From assembly GCF_018069755.1 (NCBI RefSeq), contig NZ_JAGQDE010000028.1, positions 1 through 50,659 on the forward strand: DNA of 50,659 bases, written 5' to 3'. The notes below the pieces were generated by a model. That model was not told the DNA's origin, ran no database searches, and worked only from the letters and a program-made list of their open reading frames with translations. This DNA is from Ideonella aquatica. GTDB taxonomy: Bacteria; Pseudomonadota; Gammaproteobacteria; Burkholderiales; Burkholderiaceae_C. Made by a program: the position numbers and the translations under genes. Below, in pieces: positions 1 through 9,029 of this stretch (within the stretch, counting starts at the first letter, position 1; each line of letters starts with the position of its first letter).

Positions 1-444
1 CGCGGCCGCCCAGCCGGCGCGCTGCGACGGCGGCAGCGCCGCCAGCGCCTGGTGCCATTCGTCGGCACAGTCGACCACGGCCGCCACCGCCCAGGCGAAG
101 CCGGCCGGGTCGCGGCGCGCCCAGCCGCCCTGGTCGACGCCGCGCAGCCGCGCCGCCACCTGCAGCCGGCGGGTGACGGCGTCGCTGGCCATGGCCTCGG
201 CAGCGGCCGGGGCGCGCGGACCCAGTTGCGGGGCCAGCGTGGCCACGGTCTCGATCCGAGGCGCCCAGCCGCCGCGCCGCACGAACGCCCGGCGGGCAGG
301 CGGCAGCAAGGCGGTGAACGGCAGCAGCCAGACCGCGTCGCGCAGCGACAGGCCCTGGGCCTGCGCCCAGTCGCCCACCCGATCGGCCAAGCGCACCCAG
401 GTGTGCTCATCCAGGGGCATCATGGCGGCAGTCGGATCGGTCAT
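1..444 (-). CDS. PD-(D/E)XK nuclease family (AddB/RecB-like) protein, N-terminal part only
   Basis: The frame is open from the window edge to several possible starts; 148 codons are visible if the ATG at 444 is used, and ATGs at 423, 420 and 456 or a GTG at 450 are alternatives. The visible N-terminus has a [16 protein letters not shown]-type segment followed by a [11 protein letters not shown] motif. I recognise these from the large exonuclease (AddB-like, PD-(D/E)XK superfamily) that in Burkholderiales lies beside trxA and a UvrD-type helicase. Such proteins take part in ATP-dependent processing of double-strand breaks. The nuclease motif itself would lie beyond the edge, so the call rests on N-terminal resemblance and on divergent placement 85 bp from trxA. 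The start is uncertain. Confidence 0.6.
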   Translation of the reverse strand, partial: MTDPTAAMMPLDEHTWVRLADRVGDWAQAQGLSLRDAVWLLPFTALLPPARRAFVRRGGWAPRIETVATLAPQLGPRAPAAAEAMASDAVTRRLQVAARLRGVDQGGWARRDPAGFAWAVAAVVDCADEWHQALAALPPSQRAGWAAA

Positions 445-529
445 CGGCACGGGCATCGGGGACAAGGCCTTTGTGTCAGAATCATTGTGCCCGGTCGCCC
501 CAGCTGGCGGCTCCCCGAAGGACACCCCC

Positions 530-859
530 ATGAGCAGCGAACTGATCAAGCACATCTCCGACGCCTCGTTCGAGGCCGACGTCCTGCAATCCGACAAGCC
601 GGTGCTGGTCGATTACTGGGCCGAGTGGTGCGGCCCCTGCAAGATGATCGCCCCGATCCTGGACGAAACCGCCAAGGAATACGGTGAGCGCCTGCAGATC
701 GCCAAGATGAACGTCGACGAGAACCGCGACATCCCCGCCAAGTTCGGCATCCGCGGCATTCCCACGCTGATGCTGTTCAAGGGCGGCCAGTTGGCGGCCA
801 CCAAGGTCGGTGCGCTGAGCAAGGCGCAGCTGGCCCAGTTCCTCGACGGCAACCTCTGA
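530..859 (+). CDS. trxA: Thioredoxin 1
   Basis: A 109-residue classical thioredoxin, the usual family length. The active site WCGPC is at residues 33-37 (Cys34 and Cys37), preceded by a DYWAEWC strand, and the conserved cis-proline lies in [11 protein letters not shown]. It is the cytoplasmic dithiol reductant recycled by thioredoxin reductase and supplies electrons to ribonucleotide reductase, PAPS reductase and methionine sulfoxide reductases. The ATG at 530 is chosen because GAAGGA at 517-522 sits 7 nt upstream and the protein then starts [10 protein letters not shown] as in relatives. The frame stays open upstream, but that extension looks like the antisense of the divergent nuclease gene. 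rho follows 274 bp downstream, the order seen in many proteobacteria. Confidence 0.97.
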   Translation: MSSELIKHISDASFEADVLQSDKPVLVDYWAEWCGPCKMIAPILDETAKEYGERLQIAKMNVDENRDIPAKFGIRGIPTLMLFKGGQLAATKVGALSKAQLAQFLDGNL

Positions 860-1133
860 TCTCGCCTATACTCCGCACCTGACGCGCCGGGAACGGCTGC
901 ATCGCGCCTCGCGCCCGATCAGCCACCCCGGAGCCCCGTCAGGCGCCGGATGGCCGCCACCCCAAGCCCAGGCCCAGCCTGACCGCTTGCGGAACACCTG
1001 TCCCGGCCCCCCCTCCCCTACCCGGTTTCATCACGCGCCACGCGGCCGGGATCCCTGTGATCCCATCCACATCGGCGATCGGCCAGCCCCGGCTCCTGCG
1101 GTGCTTCGCTGGCGACCACCCCAGGGTGTATCC
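860..1133 (+). promoter_or_regulatory. rho: trxA-rho intergenic region with -10-like TATACT
   Basis: This 274-bp stretch has no gene. TATACT at 867-872, just after the trxA stop, is a good -10 match, but I see no convincing -35 at 16-18 bp. If used, it would give rho an mRNA leader of about 255 nt. rho leaders in other bacteria are long and are the site of autogenous Rho-dependent attenuation, so a regulatory leader is plausible here; that is inference. The centre is C-rich and G-poor (roughly 985-1060), the base bias expected of a Rho-binding rut region. Confidence 0.4.
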
Positions 1134-2399
1134 ATGCATCTTTCCGAACTGAAAGCCCTCCACGTCTCGGCCCTGATCGAGATGGGCGAGGCGCTCGAGA
1201 TCGACAACGTTTCGCGCCTGCGCAAGCAGGAGCTGATGTTCGCCATCATGAAGAAGCGCGCCAAGGCTGGCGAGCAGGTCTTCGGCGATGGCGTCCTTGA
1301 AGTGCTGCCCGACGGCTTCGGCTTCCTGCGCTCGATCGACACCAGCTACATGGCGTCGACCGACGACATCTACCTGAGCCCCAGCCAGATCCGGCGCTTC
1401 AACCTGCACACCGGCGACATGGTCGAGGGTGAGGTGCGGGTGCCCAAGGATGGCGAGCGCTACTTTGCCCTGGTCAAGGTCGACCGTGTCAACGGCCTGA
1501 CCCCCGAGCAGAGCAAGCACAAGATCATGTTCGAGAACCTGACGCCGCTCTTCCCGAAAGAGCCGTTCAAGCTGGAACGTGAAGCTTTCAAGGGCGAGGA
1601 GAACATCACCGGACGCATCGTCGACCTGATCGCCCCGATCGGCAAGGGCCAGCGCGCCTTGCTGGTCGCGCAGCCGAAGACCGGCAAGACGATCATGATG
1701 AAGAACATCGCGCACGCGCTGGTGGCCAATCATCCCGAGATCCACCTGATCGTGCTGCTCGTCGACGAGCGGCCGGAAGAAGTGACCGAGATGGTGCGCA
1801 CCGTGCGCGGCGAGGTGATCAGCTCCACCTTCGACGAGCCCGCCGCCCGCCACGTGCAGGTGGCCGAGATGGTGATCGAGCGCGCCAAGCGCCTGGTCGA
1901 GATGAAGAAGGACGTGGTGATCCTGCTCGACAGCATCACCCGCCTGGCCCGTGCCTACAACAACGTGCTGCCCAGCTCCGGCAAGGTGCTGACCGGCGGT
2001 GTCGATGCCAACGCGCTGCAGCGCCCCAAGCGCTTCTTCGGCGCGGCGCGCAATGTGGAGGAAGGCGGCTCGCTGACCATCATCGGCACCGCGCTGATCG
2101 ACACCGGCTCGAAGATGGACGAGGTCATCTACGAGGAGTTCAAGGGCACCGGCAACTGCGAAATCCACCTGGACCGCCGCATGGCCGAGAAGCGCGTCTA
2201 CCCGTCGATCCTGATCAACAAGTCGGGCACTCGCCGCGAGGAGCTGCTGCTCAAGCCCGAGATCATGCAAAAGACCTGGATCCTGCGCAAACTGCTCTAC
2301 AACATGGACGAGATCGAGGCGATGGAGTTCGTCCTCGACAAGATGAAGGCGTCGAAGAACAACCTCGACTTCTTCGACATGATGCGCCGCGGCGGCTGA
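1134..2399 (+). CDS. rho: Transcription termination factor Rho
   Basis: A 421-residue hexameric RNA helicase/ATPase that ends Rho-dependent transcription in the cytoplasm (E. coli Rho has 419). The N-terminal helical domain ([19 protein letters not shown]) is followed by the cold-shock-like RNA-binding domain ([17 protein letters not shown], about residues 50-120). The ATPase core has a P-loop PKTGKT near residue 180, Walker [17 protein letters not shown], and the Q/R-loop region [20 protein letters not shown]. The ATG at 1134 is chosen because upstream codons do not resemble Rho and MHLSELK is the conserved beginning. A GC-rich hairpin follows the stop at 2422-2453. The gene is complete, with no insertion of the kind seen in some actinobacterial Rho proteins. 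Confidence 0.98.
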   Translation: MHLSELKALHVSALIEMGEALEIDNVSRLRKQELMFAIMKKRAKAGEQVFGDGVLEVLPDGFGFLRSIDTSYMASTDDIYLSPSQIRRFNLHTGDMVEGEVRVPKDGERYFALVKVDRVNGLTPEQSKHKIMFENLTPLFPKEPFKLEREAFKGEENITGRIVDLIAPIGKGQRALLVAQPKTGKTIMMKNIAHALVANHPEIHLIVLLVDERPEEVTEMVRTVRGEVISSTFDEPAARHVQVAEMVIERAKRLVEMKKDVVILLDSITRLARAYNNVLPSSGKVLTGGVDANALQRPKRFFGAARNVEEGGSLTIIGTALIDTGSKMDEVIYEEFKGTGNCEIHLDRRMAEKRVYPSILINKSGTRREELLLKPEIMQKTWILRKLLYNMDEIEAMEFVLDKMKASKNNLDFFDMMRRGG

Positions 2400-2421
2400 G
2401 GCCCTCGCCCCGCATCACCCG

Positions 2422-2453
2422 CACGACCGCGCCCTGGCGCGGTCGTGTCGTTT
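2422..2453 (+). terminator. Hairpin terminator after rho
   Basis: A perfect 11-bp stem, CACGACCGCGC paired with GCGCGGTCGTG, closes a CCTG loop (stem 2422-2447) and is followed by a weak T stretch (TCGTTT). The poor U tract makes termination efficiency uncertain. Confidence 0.6.
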
Positions 2454-2475
2454 CAGGGCACGGCCGCGCATGCGC

Positions 2476-2481
2476 TATACT
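2476..2481 (+). promoter_or_regulatory. rpmE2: -10 box upstream of rpmE2
   Basis: TATACT lies about 95 bp before the L31 start, just beyond the rho terminator hairpin, in the context GCGCTATACTCCGCG. The -35 is poorly defined (TTTCAG at 2451-2456 would be 19 bp away). The same CTATACTCC string also occurs at 866-874 and 49492-49500. Confidence 0.4.
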
Positions 2482-2575
2482 CCGCGTTTTTCCGCTGTCG
2501 GAAAGTGCGAATGTACGAAGGTACGGCTGGCATGGGGCCAGGCGTGGCTCCCGGCTCACCAGCGATGAGAGAACC

Positions 2576-2836
2576 ATGAAAGACGGCATTCACCCGAATT
2601 ACCGCGACGTCTGTTTCGTCGACCTGTCCAACGGCTTCAAGTTCGTGACGCGTTCCTGCGCGCCGACCAAGGAAACCATCAAGCTGGACGACGGCCGCGA
2701 AGTGCCGCTGTTCAAGCTGGAAACCACCAGCGAGTCGCACCCGTTCTACACCGGCCAGCAAAAGAGCGTGGACACGCTGGGCGGCCGCGTCGAGAAGTTC
2801 CGCAACAAGTTCGCCCGCGTCGGCATCAAGAAGTAA
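2576..2836 (+). CDS. rpmE2: 50S ribosomal protein L31, type B (zinc-independent)
   Basis: An 86-residue protein of the B-type L31 family. Zinc-binding L31 carries a CxxC pair; here only two scattered cysteines are visible (CFVDLSNGF and SCAPTKE) and there is no CxxC, so this is the C-minus form. The [18 protein letters not shown] start and the [10 protein letters not shown] segment are hallmarks of type B. In many bacteria this paralogue replaces zinc L31 during zinc limitation under Zur control; here it sits alone between rho and its own terminator and may be the only L31, as in many Burkholderiales. I see no clear Zur site. The predicted leader from the TATACT box is about 90 nt. Confidence 0.95.
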   Translation: MKDGIHPNYRDVCFVDLSNGFKFVTRSCAPTKETIKLDDGREVPLFKLETTSESHPFYTGQQKSVDTLGGRVEKFRNKFARVGIKK

Positions 2837-2867
2837 TCCCCTTCTTGCCCGTACGCGTGCAGCGAAG

Positions 2868-2891
2868 AAGGCAGCCTCGGCTGCCTTTTTT
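2868..2891 (+). terminator. Intrinsic terminator after rpmE2
   Basis: Stem AAGGCAGC / GCTGCCTT with a CTCG loop, running into six T residues (2886-2891). A textbook Rho-independent terminator placed 32 bp after the L31 stop. Confidence 0.9.
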
Positions 2892-2915
2892 CATGCCTGG
2901 TGCATCATCGGATCC

Positions 2916-4565
2916 GTGAGCACGCCCACCCCTGCCCTTGTCACGCAGCGCGCCGCACAGCGCCTGCCGCGCGTGCCGCTGCTGCTGCTGTGCGCGGCCT
3001 ATGTGCTGCCCGGTGTGTTCGGACGCGACCCCTGGCGCAACGCCGACCTGTCCGCGTTCAGCATCATGCTGGGCATGGCCGAGGGGCGGCTGTCCTGGCT
3101 GGCGCCGGCGCCGGTGGGCGGCATGGCCGACTCGGCGCTGCTGCCGCACTGGCTGGGCGCGCTGGCCATCCAGGCCCTGGGTGGCTGGCTGGGGCCTGCG
3201 CTGGCCGCACGCCTGCCCTTTGCACTGCTGCTGGCGGCCACGCTGGCCCTGGTCTGGTACGCCACCTATTACCTGGCCCGCACCGAAGCCGCGCAGCCGG
3301 TGGCCTTTGCCTTTGGCGGCGAGGCCGAACCGCGTGACTACGCCCGGGCACTGGCCGATGGCGCACTGCTGGCGCTGATCGCCTGCCTGGGCCTGCTGCA
3401 GCTGGGCCACGAGACCACGCCCGAGCTGGCCCAGCTCAGCGAGGTGGCGCTGCTGCTGTTCGCGCTGGCCGTGGCCACCACCCGGCCGCTGCTGGGCCGG
3501 TTGCTGGCGCCGCTGGCGCTGGTGGCGCTGGCCTCCAGCGGCGCACCCGCGATCGCCACGCTGATGGGCCTGGTGGCGCTGGTCACCAGCGCGCGCAGCC
3601 GCTTCGAGGGCGTGCGCGCCCTGCTGCCCTGGCTGGCGATGGGTGCCGCGGCCTCGGCCGCGCTGGCCTTGCTGCTGCACACCTGGCACTGGCGCATCGT
3701 GCGCCCGGACAGCCTGTCCGACCTGTGGGCCCTGGTGCGTCTGCCCGGCTGGTTCCTATGGCCGGCCTGGCCATTGGCGCTGTGGACGCTGTGGCGCTGG
3801 CGAAGGCACCTGCAGTCGCGCCACATCGCGGTGCCGCTGGGCTGCGCGCTGGTGGCGCTGCTGGCGATGGCGGCCATGGACGGCAACGACCGCGTGCTGC
3901 TGCTGGCGCTGCCCGGCGTGGCGGTGCTGGCGGCCTTTGCGCTGCCCACGCTGGACCGCGGTGCCAGCGCGGCGATCGACTGGTTCTCGGTGTTCTTCTT
4001 CACCGGCGCGGCCATCGTGGGCTGGGTGGTCTATGCCTCGATGCACTGGGGCGTGCCGGCCAAGCCCTTGGCCAATATCCAGCGCCTGGCGCCGGGCTTC
4101 GTGCCGCAGTTCTCCTGGCTGGCGCTGCTGGCGGCGGTGCTGGGCACGCTGGCCTGGCTGTGGCTGGTGCGCTGGCGCACCGCCCGCCACCGCGATCCGC
4201 TGTGGAAGAGCCTGGTGCTGCCGGCCAGTGGCGTGGCGCTGGCCTGGCTGCTGTCGATGACGCTGTGGCTACCGGCGCTGGACTACGCGCGCAGCCTGCG
4301 GCCCCTGGTGCAGCAGATCACCGAGATCGTGCCGGCCGGCCAGTGCCTGCTGGCGCCGGGCCTGCCGCGCACCCAGGTGGCGGCGCTGGAGGTGTTTGGC
4401 CGCTACCGGGTGGATACGCGCCCGGATGGCCCGTGCGATGCCATGGTGCTGCAGGGGCGTCGGCCCGGCGTCGCGCCAGCCATCGACGGCTGGCGGCTGG
4501 TGGCCACGCTGCGGCGCCCCACCGACCGCCAGGAACAGACCTGGATCCTGCGGCGCGAGCGCTGA
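2916..4565 (+). CDS. Polytopic membrane protein, ArnT/PMT-type glycosyltransferase-like
   Basis: A 549-residue protein with about ten to twelve hydrophobic segments. Just after the first membrane segment is GRDPWRNADL, resembling the first periplasmic loop of the GT-C/ArnT family, where acidic residues coordinate a metal and the polyprenyl-phosphate sugar. A soluble C-terminal segment of about 90 residues follows the last helices. Enzymes of this fold move a sugar from a lipid carrier onto lipid A, protein or another acceptor on the outer face of the inner membrane; donor and acceptor here are unknown. The start is a GTG at 2916; no better ATG gives the same N-terminus. It converges on phoR with only 3 bp between the stops, so it has its own promoter, probably beyond the rpmE2 terminator. 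Confidence 0.7.
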   Translation: MSTPTPALVTQRAAQRLPRVPLLLLCAAYVLPGVFGRDPWRNADLSAFSIMLGMAEGRLSWLAPAPVGGMADSALLPHWLGALAIQALGGWLGPALAARLPFALLLAATLALVWYATYYLARTEAAQPVAFAFGGEAEPRDYARALADGALLALIACLGLLQLGHETTPELAQLSEVALLLFALAVATTRPLLGRLLAPLALVALASSGAPAIATLMGLVALVTSARSRFEGVRALLPWLAMGAAASAALALLLHTWHWRIVRPDSLSDLWALVRLPGWFLWPAWPLALWTLWRWRRHLQSRHIAVPLGCALVALLAMAAMDGNDRVLLLALPGVAVLAAFALPTLDRGASAAIDWFSVFFFTGAAIVGWVVYASMHWGVPAKPLANIQRLAPGFVPQFSWLALLAAVLGTLAWLWLVRWRTARHRDPLWKSLVLPASGVALAWLLSMTLWLPALDYARSLRPLVQQITEIVPAGQCLLAPGLPRTQVAALEVFGRYRVDTRPDGPCDAMVLQGRRPGVAPAIDGWRLVATLRRPTDRQEQTWILRRER

Positions 4566-4568
4566 GCG

Positions 4569-5894
4569 TCAGACCGCTGCGGTGACCGCGGCACGCACGC
4601 GTGACGGCGGCAGGCGCAGCGTGAAGCGCGAGCCCTGGCCCACCGTGCTCTCGATCAGCAGCTCACCGCCGTGGCGCTGCGCCACGTGCTTGACGATGGC
4701 CAGCCCCAGGCCAGTGCCACCCGTGTCGCGCGAGCGGCTGCCATCCACGCGGTAGAAGCGCTCGGCCAGACGCGGCAGGTGCTCGGGGGCGATGCCGGGG
4801 CCGGTGTCGACCACGCTGAGCTCGCCCGAGCCGTCGTCGCCGCGACGCGCGATGATCTGGATGCGGCCGCCCTCGGGGGTGTAGCGCACCGCATTGACGG
4901 CCAGGTTGCCCAGCGCGCTGGACAACTCGGACTCCTGCCCGGCCAGCGCCTCCAGGGCGCCGGTGTCGACGATCAGCTCGTGGCGCCCCGCCGACAGGGC
5001 CCGCACTTCCTGCTCGACCACCTGGGTCAGACGGGTCACCGGGCACCACTGGTCCGCGGGCGGGCGGGCGCTGCCCTCCAGGCGCGCCAGCGTCAGCAGA
5101 TCGCCCACCAGGGCCTGCATGCGCTTGGCCTGCTGGCCCATCAGGTTCAGCACGCGCTGGCGCTCGACCTCGGTCAGCGGCAGCGTGGCCATGGTCTCGA
5201 CGAAGCCGGCCAGCACCGTCAGCGGCGTGCGGATCTCGTGCGAGACATTGGCGACGAAATCGCGCTTGGTGGCATCCACCCGCTCGCGCTCGGTGATGTC
5301 CTGGGTCAGCAGCAGACGCTTGCCCTGGCCATAGGGCCGCACCAGCACCGCCAGCAGGCCCTTGCCCTGCGGCCCGGGAATCTGCACTGGCTGCTCGAAC
5401 TGGCGTGCCTGCAGATGCGCCACGAAGGCCGGCGCGCGCACCAGGTGGGTGACGTGCTGGCGCTGGTCGCGCACGGGGTCGAGCCCCAGGTGCGCGGCGG
5501 CCATCTGGTTCATCCACTCGATCTGGTCGGCCGCATCCAGCAGCAACACGCCGTTGGGCGACGCGTCGATGGCCTCCAGCATCTGGGCGAGCTGCTCGCG
5601 CTCGGCGGCCAGCGCCCGCTCGCGCAGGCGCAGGGCCCGCTCGACGCGCACGCCGGCCTCGCCCCAGAAGCCCACCAGCGGCGGCGAGCCGTCGTGCATC
5701 TCACTGCTGAGCCAGGTCAGCAAGCGGCCGCCACGCAGGCCGTCGACCAGCGCCACCAGTGCGGCCGCCGCCCCGGCGCCCAGCATCGCACCCAGCCGGC
5801 CGTGCCCCCAAGCCTCGCCCAGCCAGCCTCCCAGTCCGGCGCCCAGCGCCGCGAACAGCAGCGCCAGCGCAGTGCGCGGCAACAACCAGAACAT
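4569..5894 (-). CDS. phoR: Phosphate regulon sensor histidine kinase PhoR
   Basis: A 441-residue sensor kinase. Two membrane segments lie at about residues 7-28 and 34-52, followed by a PAS domain (about 105-200; ASPNGVLLLDAADQIEWMN) and a HisKA domain with the H-box NVSHEIRTPLT (His219). The ATPase domain has the N-box NLAVNAVRYTPEGG, G1 DTGPGIAPEHL, the F-box RFYRVD and G2 GTGLGLAIVKH. With PhoU and the Pst transporter it senses phosphate supply; under starvation it phosphorylates PhoB. It lies 16 nt downstream of phoB in the same transcript, the last gene of the pst-pho run. The short, almost sensor-less N-terminus matches the view that PhoR reads Pst/PhoU state rather than periplasmic phosphate directly. 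Confidence 0.96.
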   Translation of the reverse strand: MFWLLPRTALALLFAALGAGLGGWLGEAWGHGRLGAMLGAGAAAALVALVDGLRGGRLLTWLSSEMHDGSPPLVGFWGEAGVRVERALRLRERALAAEREQLAQMLEAIDASPNGVLLLDAADQIEWMNQMAAAHLGLDPVRDQRQHVTHLVRAPAFVAHLQARQFEQPVQIPGPQGKGLLAVLVRPYGQGKRLLLTQDITERERVDATKRDFVANVSHEIRTPLTVLAGFVETMATLPLTEVERQRVLNLMGQQAKRMQALVGDLLTLARLEGSARPPADQWCPVTRLTQVVEQEVRALSAGRHELIVDTGALEALAGQESELSSALGNLAVNAVRYTPEGGRIQIIARRGDDGSGELSVVDTGPGIAPEHLPRLAERFYRVDGSRSRDTGGTGLGLAIVKHVAQRHGGELLIESTVGQGSRFTLRLPPSRVRAAVTAAV

Positions 5895-5910
5895 GCCTGC
5901 CGCAGCCCCC

Positions 5911-6618
5911 TCAGGCAGACGGCATCGCGACGTGCCGCGTCATGCGGTAGCCGGCGCCGCGCACGGTCTCGATCATCTGCGCGCACTGCGCCGGCTGCAA
6001 GGCCTCGCGCAGGCGCTTGACGTGCACGTCAACCGTGCGCTCCTCGATGAACACATGGTCGCCCCAGACCCGGTCCAGCAGCTGCGCACGGCTGTGAACG
6101 CGCTCGGGATGGGTCATGAAGAAATGCAGCAGGCGGAACTCAGTGGGGCCCAGCTTGAGCTCCACACCGGCACGGCTCACGCGGTGGGTGGCCGGATCCA
6201 GCGTCAGCCCGCCCAGCTCCACCGCGGTGTCCAGCGCCTCGGGCAGGCGGCGGCGCAGCAGCGCGCGGATGCGCGCCAGCAGCTCCTGGGTGGAGAAAGG
6301 CTTGGTGAGGTAGTCGTCGGCGCCGGCATCCAGGCCGGCCACCTTGTCGGTTTCCTCGGCGCGCGCGGTCAGCATGATGATCGGCAGGCCACGGGTGCGC
6401 TCGTCGGCGCGCCAGCGGCGCGCCAGCGCCACGCCGGACTGGCCCGGCAGCATCCAGTCGAGCAGTACCAGATCGGGCAGCACGGCATCAACCGCAGCCT
6501 GGGCCTGCTCGGCGGTCTCGGCCAGCGTGACCTCGAAGCCGGCATGGCGCAGGTTCAGCGCGATCAGCTCGGCAATCGCGATCTCGTCCTCGACGACCAG
6601 GATCGTGGTCATGGCCAT
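5911..6618 (-). CDS. phoB: Phosphate regulon response regulator PhoB
   Basis: A 235-residue OmpR-family regulator. The receiver domain (residues 4-120) has the acidic pocket VVEDE, the phosphoacceptor Asp54 in LLDWMLPGQSG, and the conserved Lys in KPFSTQELLARI. The C-terminal winged helix (about 135-230) contains LGPTEFRLLHFFMTHPERVHSR and DVHVKRLREAL, the recognition region. Phosphorylated PhoB binds Pho boxes such as the one before pstS and activates phosphate-scavenging genes, including this operon. The frame begins MAMTTILVVED; the internal ATG at residue 3 is an alternative start. The stop of phoU lies 2 nt upstream, indicating co-transcription with pst. Confidence 0.97.
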   Translation of the reverse strand: MAMTTILVVEDEIAIAELIALNLRHAGFEVTLAETAEQAQAAVDAVLPDLVLLDWMLPGQSGVALARRWRADERTRGLPIIMLTARAEETDKVAGLDAGADDYLTKPFSTQELLARIRALLRRRLPEALDTAVELGGLTLDPATHRVSRAGVELKLGPTEFRLLHFFMTHPERVHSRAQLLDRVWGDHVFIEERTVDVHVKRLREALQPAQCAQMIETVRGAGYRMTRHVAMPSA

Positions 6619-6620
6619 CC

Positions 6621-7337
6621 TCAGTTGCGCTGCAGGGCGACCGAGGCCACGGTCTCGACCGGGTTGTGGCGCACGTCGGTGCCCTTGACGATGTAGATGA
6701 TCTGCTCGGCCAGGTTCTTGGCGTGGTCGCCCACGCGCTCGATCGCCTTGGCGACGAAGACCAGGTCGATGCTGGCCGAGATGGTGCGCGGATCTTCCAT
6801 CATGTAGGTGATCAGCTTGCGCATCAGGCCGTCAAATTCCTGGTCGATCTGGTTGTCCTGCTTGATGACCTCCAGCGCCTGCACCGTGTCCAGCCGCGCG
6901 AACGCATCCAGCGCGCGGCGCAGCGAGGCGACCGCCAGCTCCGACTCGAAGGACACGTCACTGACCGGCAGCTTCATGCGGCTGAAGACGCCGGTGTTGA
7001 TCAAGCGCTGCACGGTGCGGGCGATGCGCGCAGCCTCGTCGCCGACACGCTCAAGGTTGCCGATGGTCTTGCTGATCGCGATCAGCAGGCGCAGATCGCG
7101 CGCGGTGGGCTGGCGGCGGGCGATGATGGCCGAGAGGTCGGCGTCGATCTCGACCTCCAGCTGGTTCACCCGCTCCTCCATCTTCAGGACCTGGGTGGCG
7201 GTCTCGGCGCTGTAGTGGACCAGCGCATAGATGGCCTGGGCCACCTGGGCCTCGACCAGGCCGCCCATTTCCAGCACACGGGTGGAGACGCCGCTGAGTT
7301 CGGCGTCGAACTGGGTCGACAGGTGCTTGTCGCTCAT
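6621..7337 (-). CDS. phoU: Phosphate signalling protein PhoU
   Basis: A 238-residue all-helical protein made of two similar three-helix PhoU domains (about 15-105 and 120-215). Conserved stretches include RQPTARDLRLLIAISKTIGN in the first and FVAKAIERVGDHAKNLAEQI in the second, where acidic residues bind metal clusters. PhoU sits at the inner face of the membrane, linking the Pst transporter to PhoR so that Pho genes stay off when phosphate is plentiful. It lies between pstB (19 nt upstream) and phoB (2 nt downstream), the usual order in Burkholderiales. Confidence 0.97.
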   Translation of the reverse strand: MSDKHLSTQFDAELSGVSTRVLEMGGLVEAQVAQAIYALVHYSAETATQVLKMEERVNQLEVEIDADLSAIIARRQPTARDLRLLIAISKTIGNLERVGDEAARIARTVQRLINTGVFSRMKLPVSDVSFESELAVASLRRALDAFARLDTVQALEVIKQDNQIDQEFDGLMRKLITYMMEDPRTISASIDLVFVAKAIERVGDHAKNLAEQIIYIVKGTDVRHNPVETVASVALQRN

Positions 7338-7356
7338 GGAAATGTCTCCTGCACGC

Positions 7357-8148
7357 TCAGCCGAAACGGCCGGTGATGTAGTCCTCGGTCTCGCGCTTGG
7401 TCGGCTTCATGAACAGGTCGCGGGTGGGTCCGAACTCGACCAGGTCGCCCAGGTACATGTAGGCGGTGTAGTCGGAGACGCGCGCGGCCTGCTGCATGTT
7501 GTGGGTGACGATGACCACGGTGTAGTCGTCGCGCAGTTCGTGGATCAGCTCCTCGACCTTGCCGGTGCTGATCGGGTCGAGCGCCGAGCAGGGCTCATCC
7601 AGCAGCAGCACCTCGGGCTTGATCGCGATGCCGCGGGCGATGCACAGGCGCTGCTGCTGGCCGCCCGAGAGGCCGGAGCCGCTCTGGCCCAGCTTGTCCT
7701 TGACCTCGGTCCACAGCGCGGCCTTCTTCAGCGCCCACTCCACCCGCTCGTCCATCTCGACGCGCGAGAGGTTCTCGAACAGACGCACGCCGAAAGCGAT
7801 GTTGTCGTAGATCGACATTGGGAAGGGCGTGGGCTTCTGGAAGACCATGCCCACCTTGGCGCGGATCAGCGAGACATCCAGACGCTTGTCCAGCACGTCC
7901 TCGCCGTCGACCAGGATCTGGCCGGTGGCGCGCTGCTCTGGATAGAGCTCGAACATGCGGTTGAAGGTGCGCAGCAGCGTCGACTTGCCGCAGCCCGACG
8001 GGCCGATGAAGGCCGTCACCTTCTTCTCGGGCAGGTCGAGGTTGATGTGCTTGAGCGCGTGGAAGGCGCCGTAGTAGAAGTTCAGGTCGCGCACCGAGAT
8101 CTTGGCCTTCTCGGTCACGGGCAGATTGACTTTGGCGTCCATGGTCAT
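7357..8148 (-). CDS. pstB: Phosphate ABC transporter ATP-binding protein PstB
   Basis: A 263-residue ABC ATPase that powers high-affinity phosphate import. Visible motifs are Walker [10 protein letters not shown], the Q-loop [13 protein letters not shown], the signature [14 protein letters not shown], Walker [14 protein letters not shown] and the H-loop [16 protein letters not shown]. The start is taken as the ATG at 8148 ([10 protein letters not shown]); the second ATG, at 8142, is equally possible. The frame continues open far upstream through pstA, but that extension has no ABC homology and is a shadow. It follows pstA by 11 nt and precedes phoU by 19 nt. Confidence 0.97.
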   Translation of the reverse strand: MTMDAKVNLPVTEKAKISVRDLNFYYGAFHALKHINLDLPEKKVTAFIGPSGCGKSTLLRTFNRMFELYPEQRATGQILVDGEDVLDKRLDVSLIRAKVGMVFQKPTPFPMSIYDNIAFGVRLFENLSRVEMDERVEWALKKAALWTEVKDKLGQSGSGLSGGQQQRLCIARGIAIKPEVLLLDEPCSALDPISTGKVEELIHELRDDYTVVIVTHNMQQAARVSDYTAYMYLGDLVEFGPTRDLFMKPTKRETEDYITGRFG

Positions 8149-8159
8149 GGGCTCCAGGT

Positions 8160-9029
8160 TCAGTGCTTGTTGCGCAGGAAGACCCGCGCCAGGATGTTGA
8201 GCGCCAGCACGCCCAGCGTGATCAGGAACACGCCGGCCCAGGCCAGTTGCTGCCAGTTCTCGTAGGGGCTCATCGCGAACTTGAAGATCGTCACCGGCAG
8301 GCTGGCCATCGGTTCGGACAGGCTGCTGGTCCAGAACTGGTTGGACAGTGCGGTGAAGAGCAGCGGCGCGGTCTCGCCCGAGATGCGGGCGATGGCCAGC
8401 AGCACGCCGGTCAGCACGCCAGCCCGCACGCTCTTGAGCGTGATCGAGCTGATCACCTTCCACTTGGGCGTGCCCAGCGCGTAGGCGGCCTCGCGCATCG
8501 CGTGCGGCACCAGGTTCAGCATGTTCTCGGTCTGGCGAATCACCACCGGGATGACGATCAGCGCCAGCGCCAGCACGCCCGCCCAGCCCGAGAAGCTCTT
8601 CATGCGCGCCACCACGGTGGCGTAGATGAACAGGCCAATGACGATCGACGGTGCCGACAGCAGGATGTCGTTGATGAACTGCGTGGTGCGGCCCAGCCAG
8701 CTGCGCTGGCCGTACTCGGCCAGGTAGATGCCCGCCATCACGCCGATCGGCGTGCCGATCAGCGTGGCCAGCGTGACCATCAGCAGCGAGCCGTAGATCG
8801 CGTTGGCCAGGCCACCCACCGCCTCCTGCGGCGGCGGCGTCATCTCGGTGAAGACCTGCAGCGACAGGCCGCTCCAGCCCAGGCGCACGGTTTCGTAGAG
8901 GATCCACATCAGCCAGAACACACCGAAGGCCATGGCTGCCAGCGACAGGGCCAGCGCGATGGTGTTGGTGCGGCCACGGCGCTTGTGCTTGGCCTGGCGG
9001 GCAGGATCCAGCGAGGTCAGGCGGCTCAT
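8160..9029 (-). CDS. pstA: Phosphate ABC transporter permease PstA
   Basis: A 289-residue inner-membrane permease with six predicted membrane segments, the first at about residues 25-50. The EAA-type loop that docks on PstB is visible as [20 protein letters not shown], and a second conserved stretch is [18 protein letters not shown]. It forms the phosphate channel with PstC. Its ATG overlaps the last codons of pstC by 4 nt (9026-9029), implying translational coupling and equal stoichiometry. Confidence 0.97.
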   Translation of the reverse strand: MSRLTSLDPARQAKHKRRGRTNTIALALSLAAMAFGVFWLMWILYETVRLGWSGLSLQVFTEMTPPPQEAVGGLANAIYGSLLMVTLATLIGTPIGVMAGIYLAEYGQRSWLGRTTQFINDILLSAPSIVIGLFIYATVVARMKSFSGWAGVLALALIVIPVVIRQTENMLNLVPHAMREAAYALGTPKWKVISSITLKSVRAGVLTGVLLAIARISGETAPLLFTALSNQFWTSSLSEPMASLPVTIFKFAMSPYENWQQLAWAGVFLITLGVLALNILARVFLRNKH

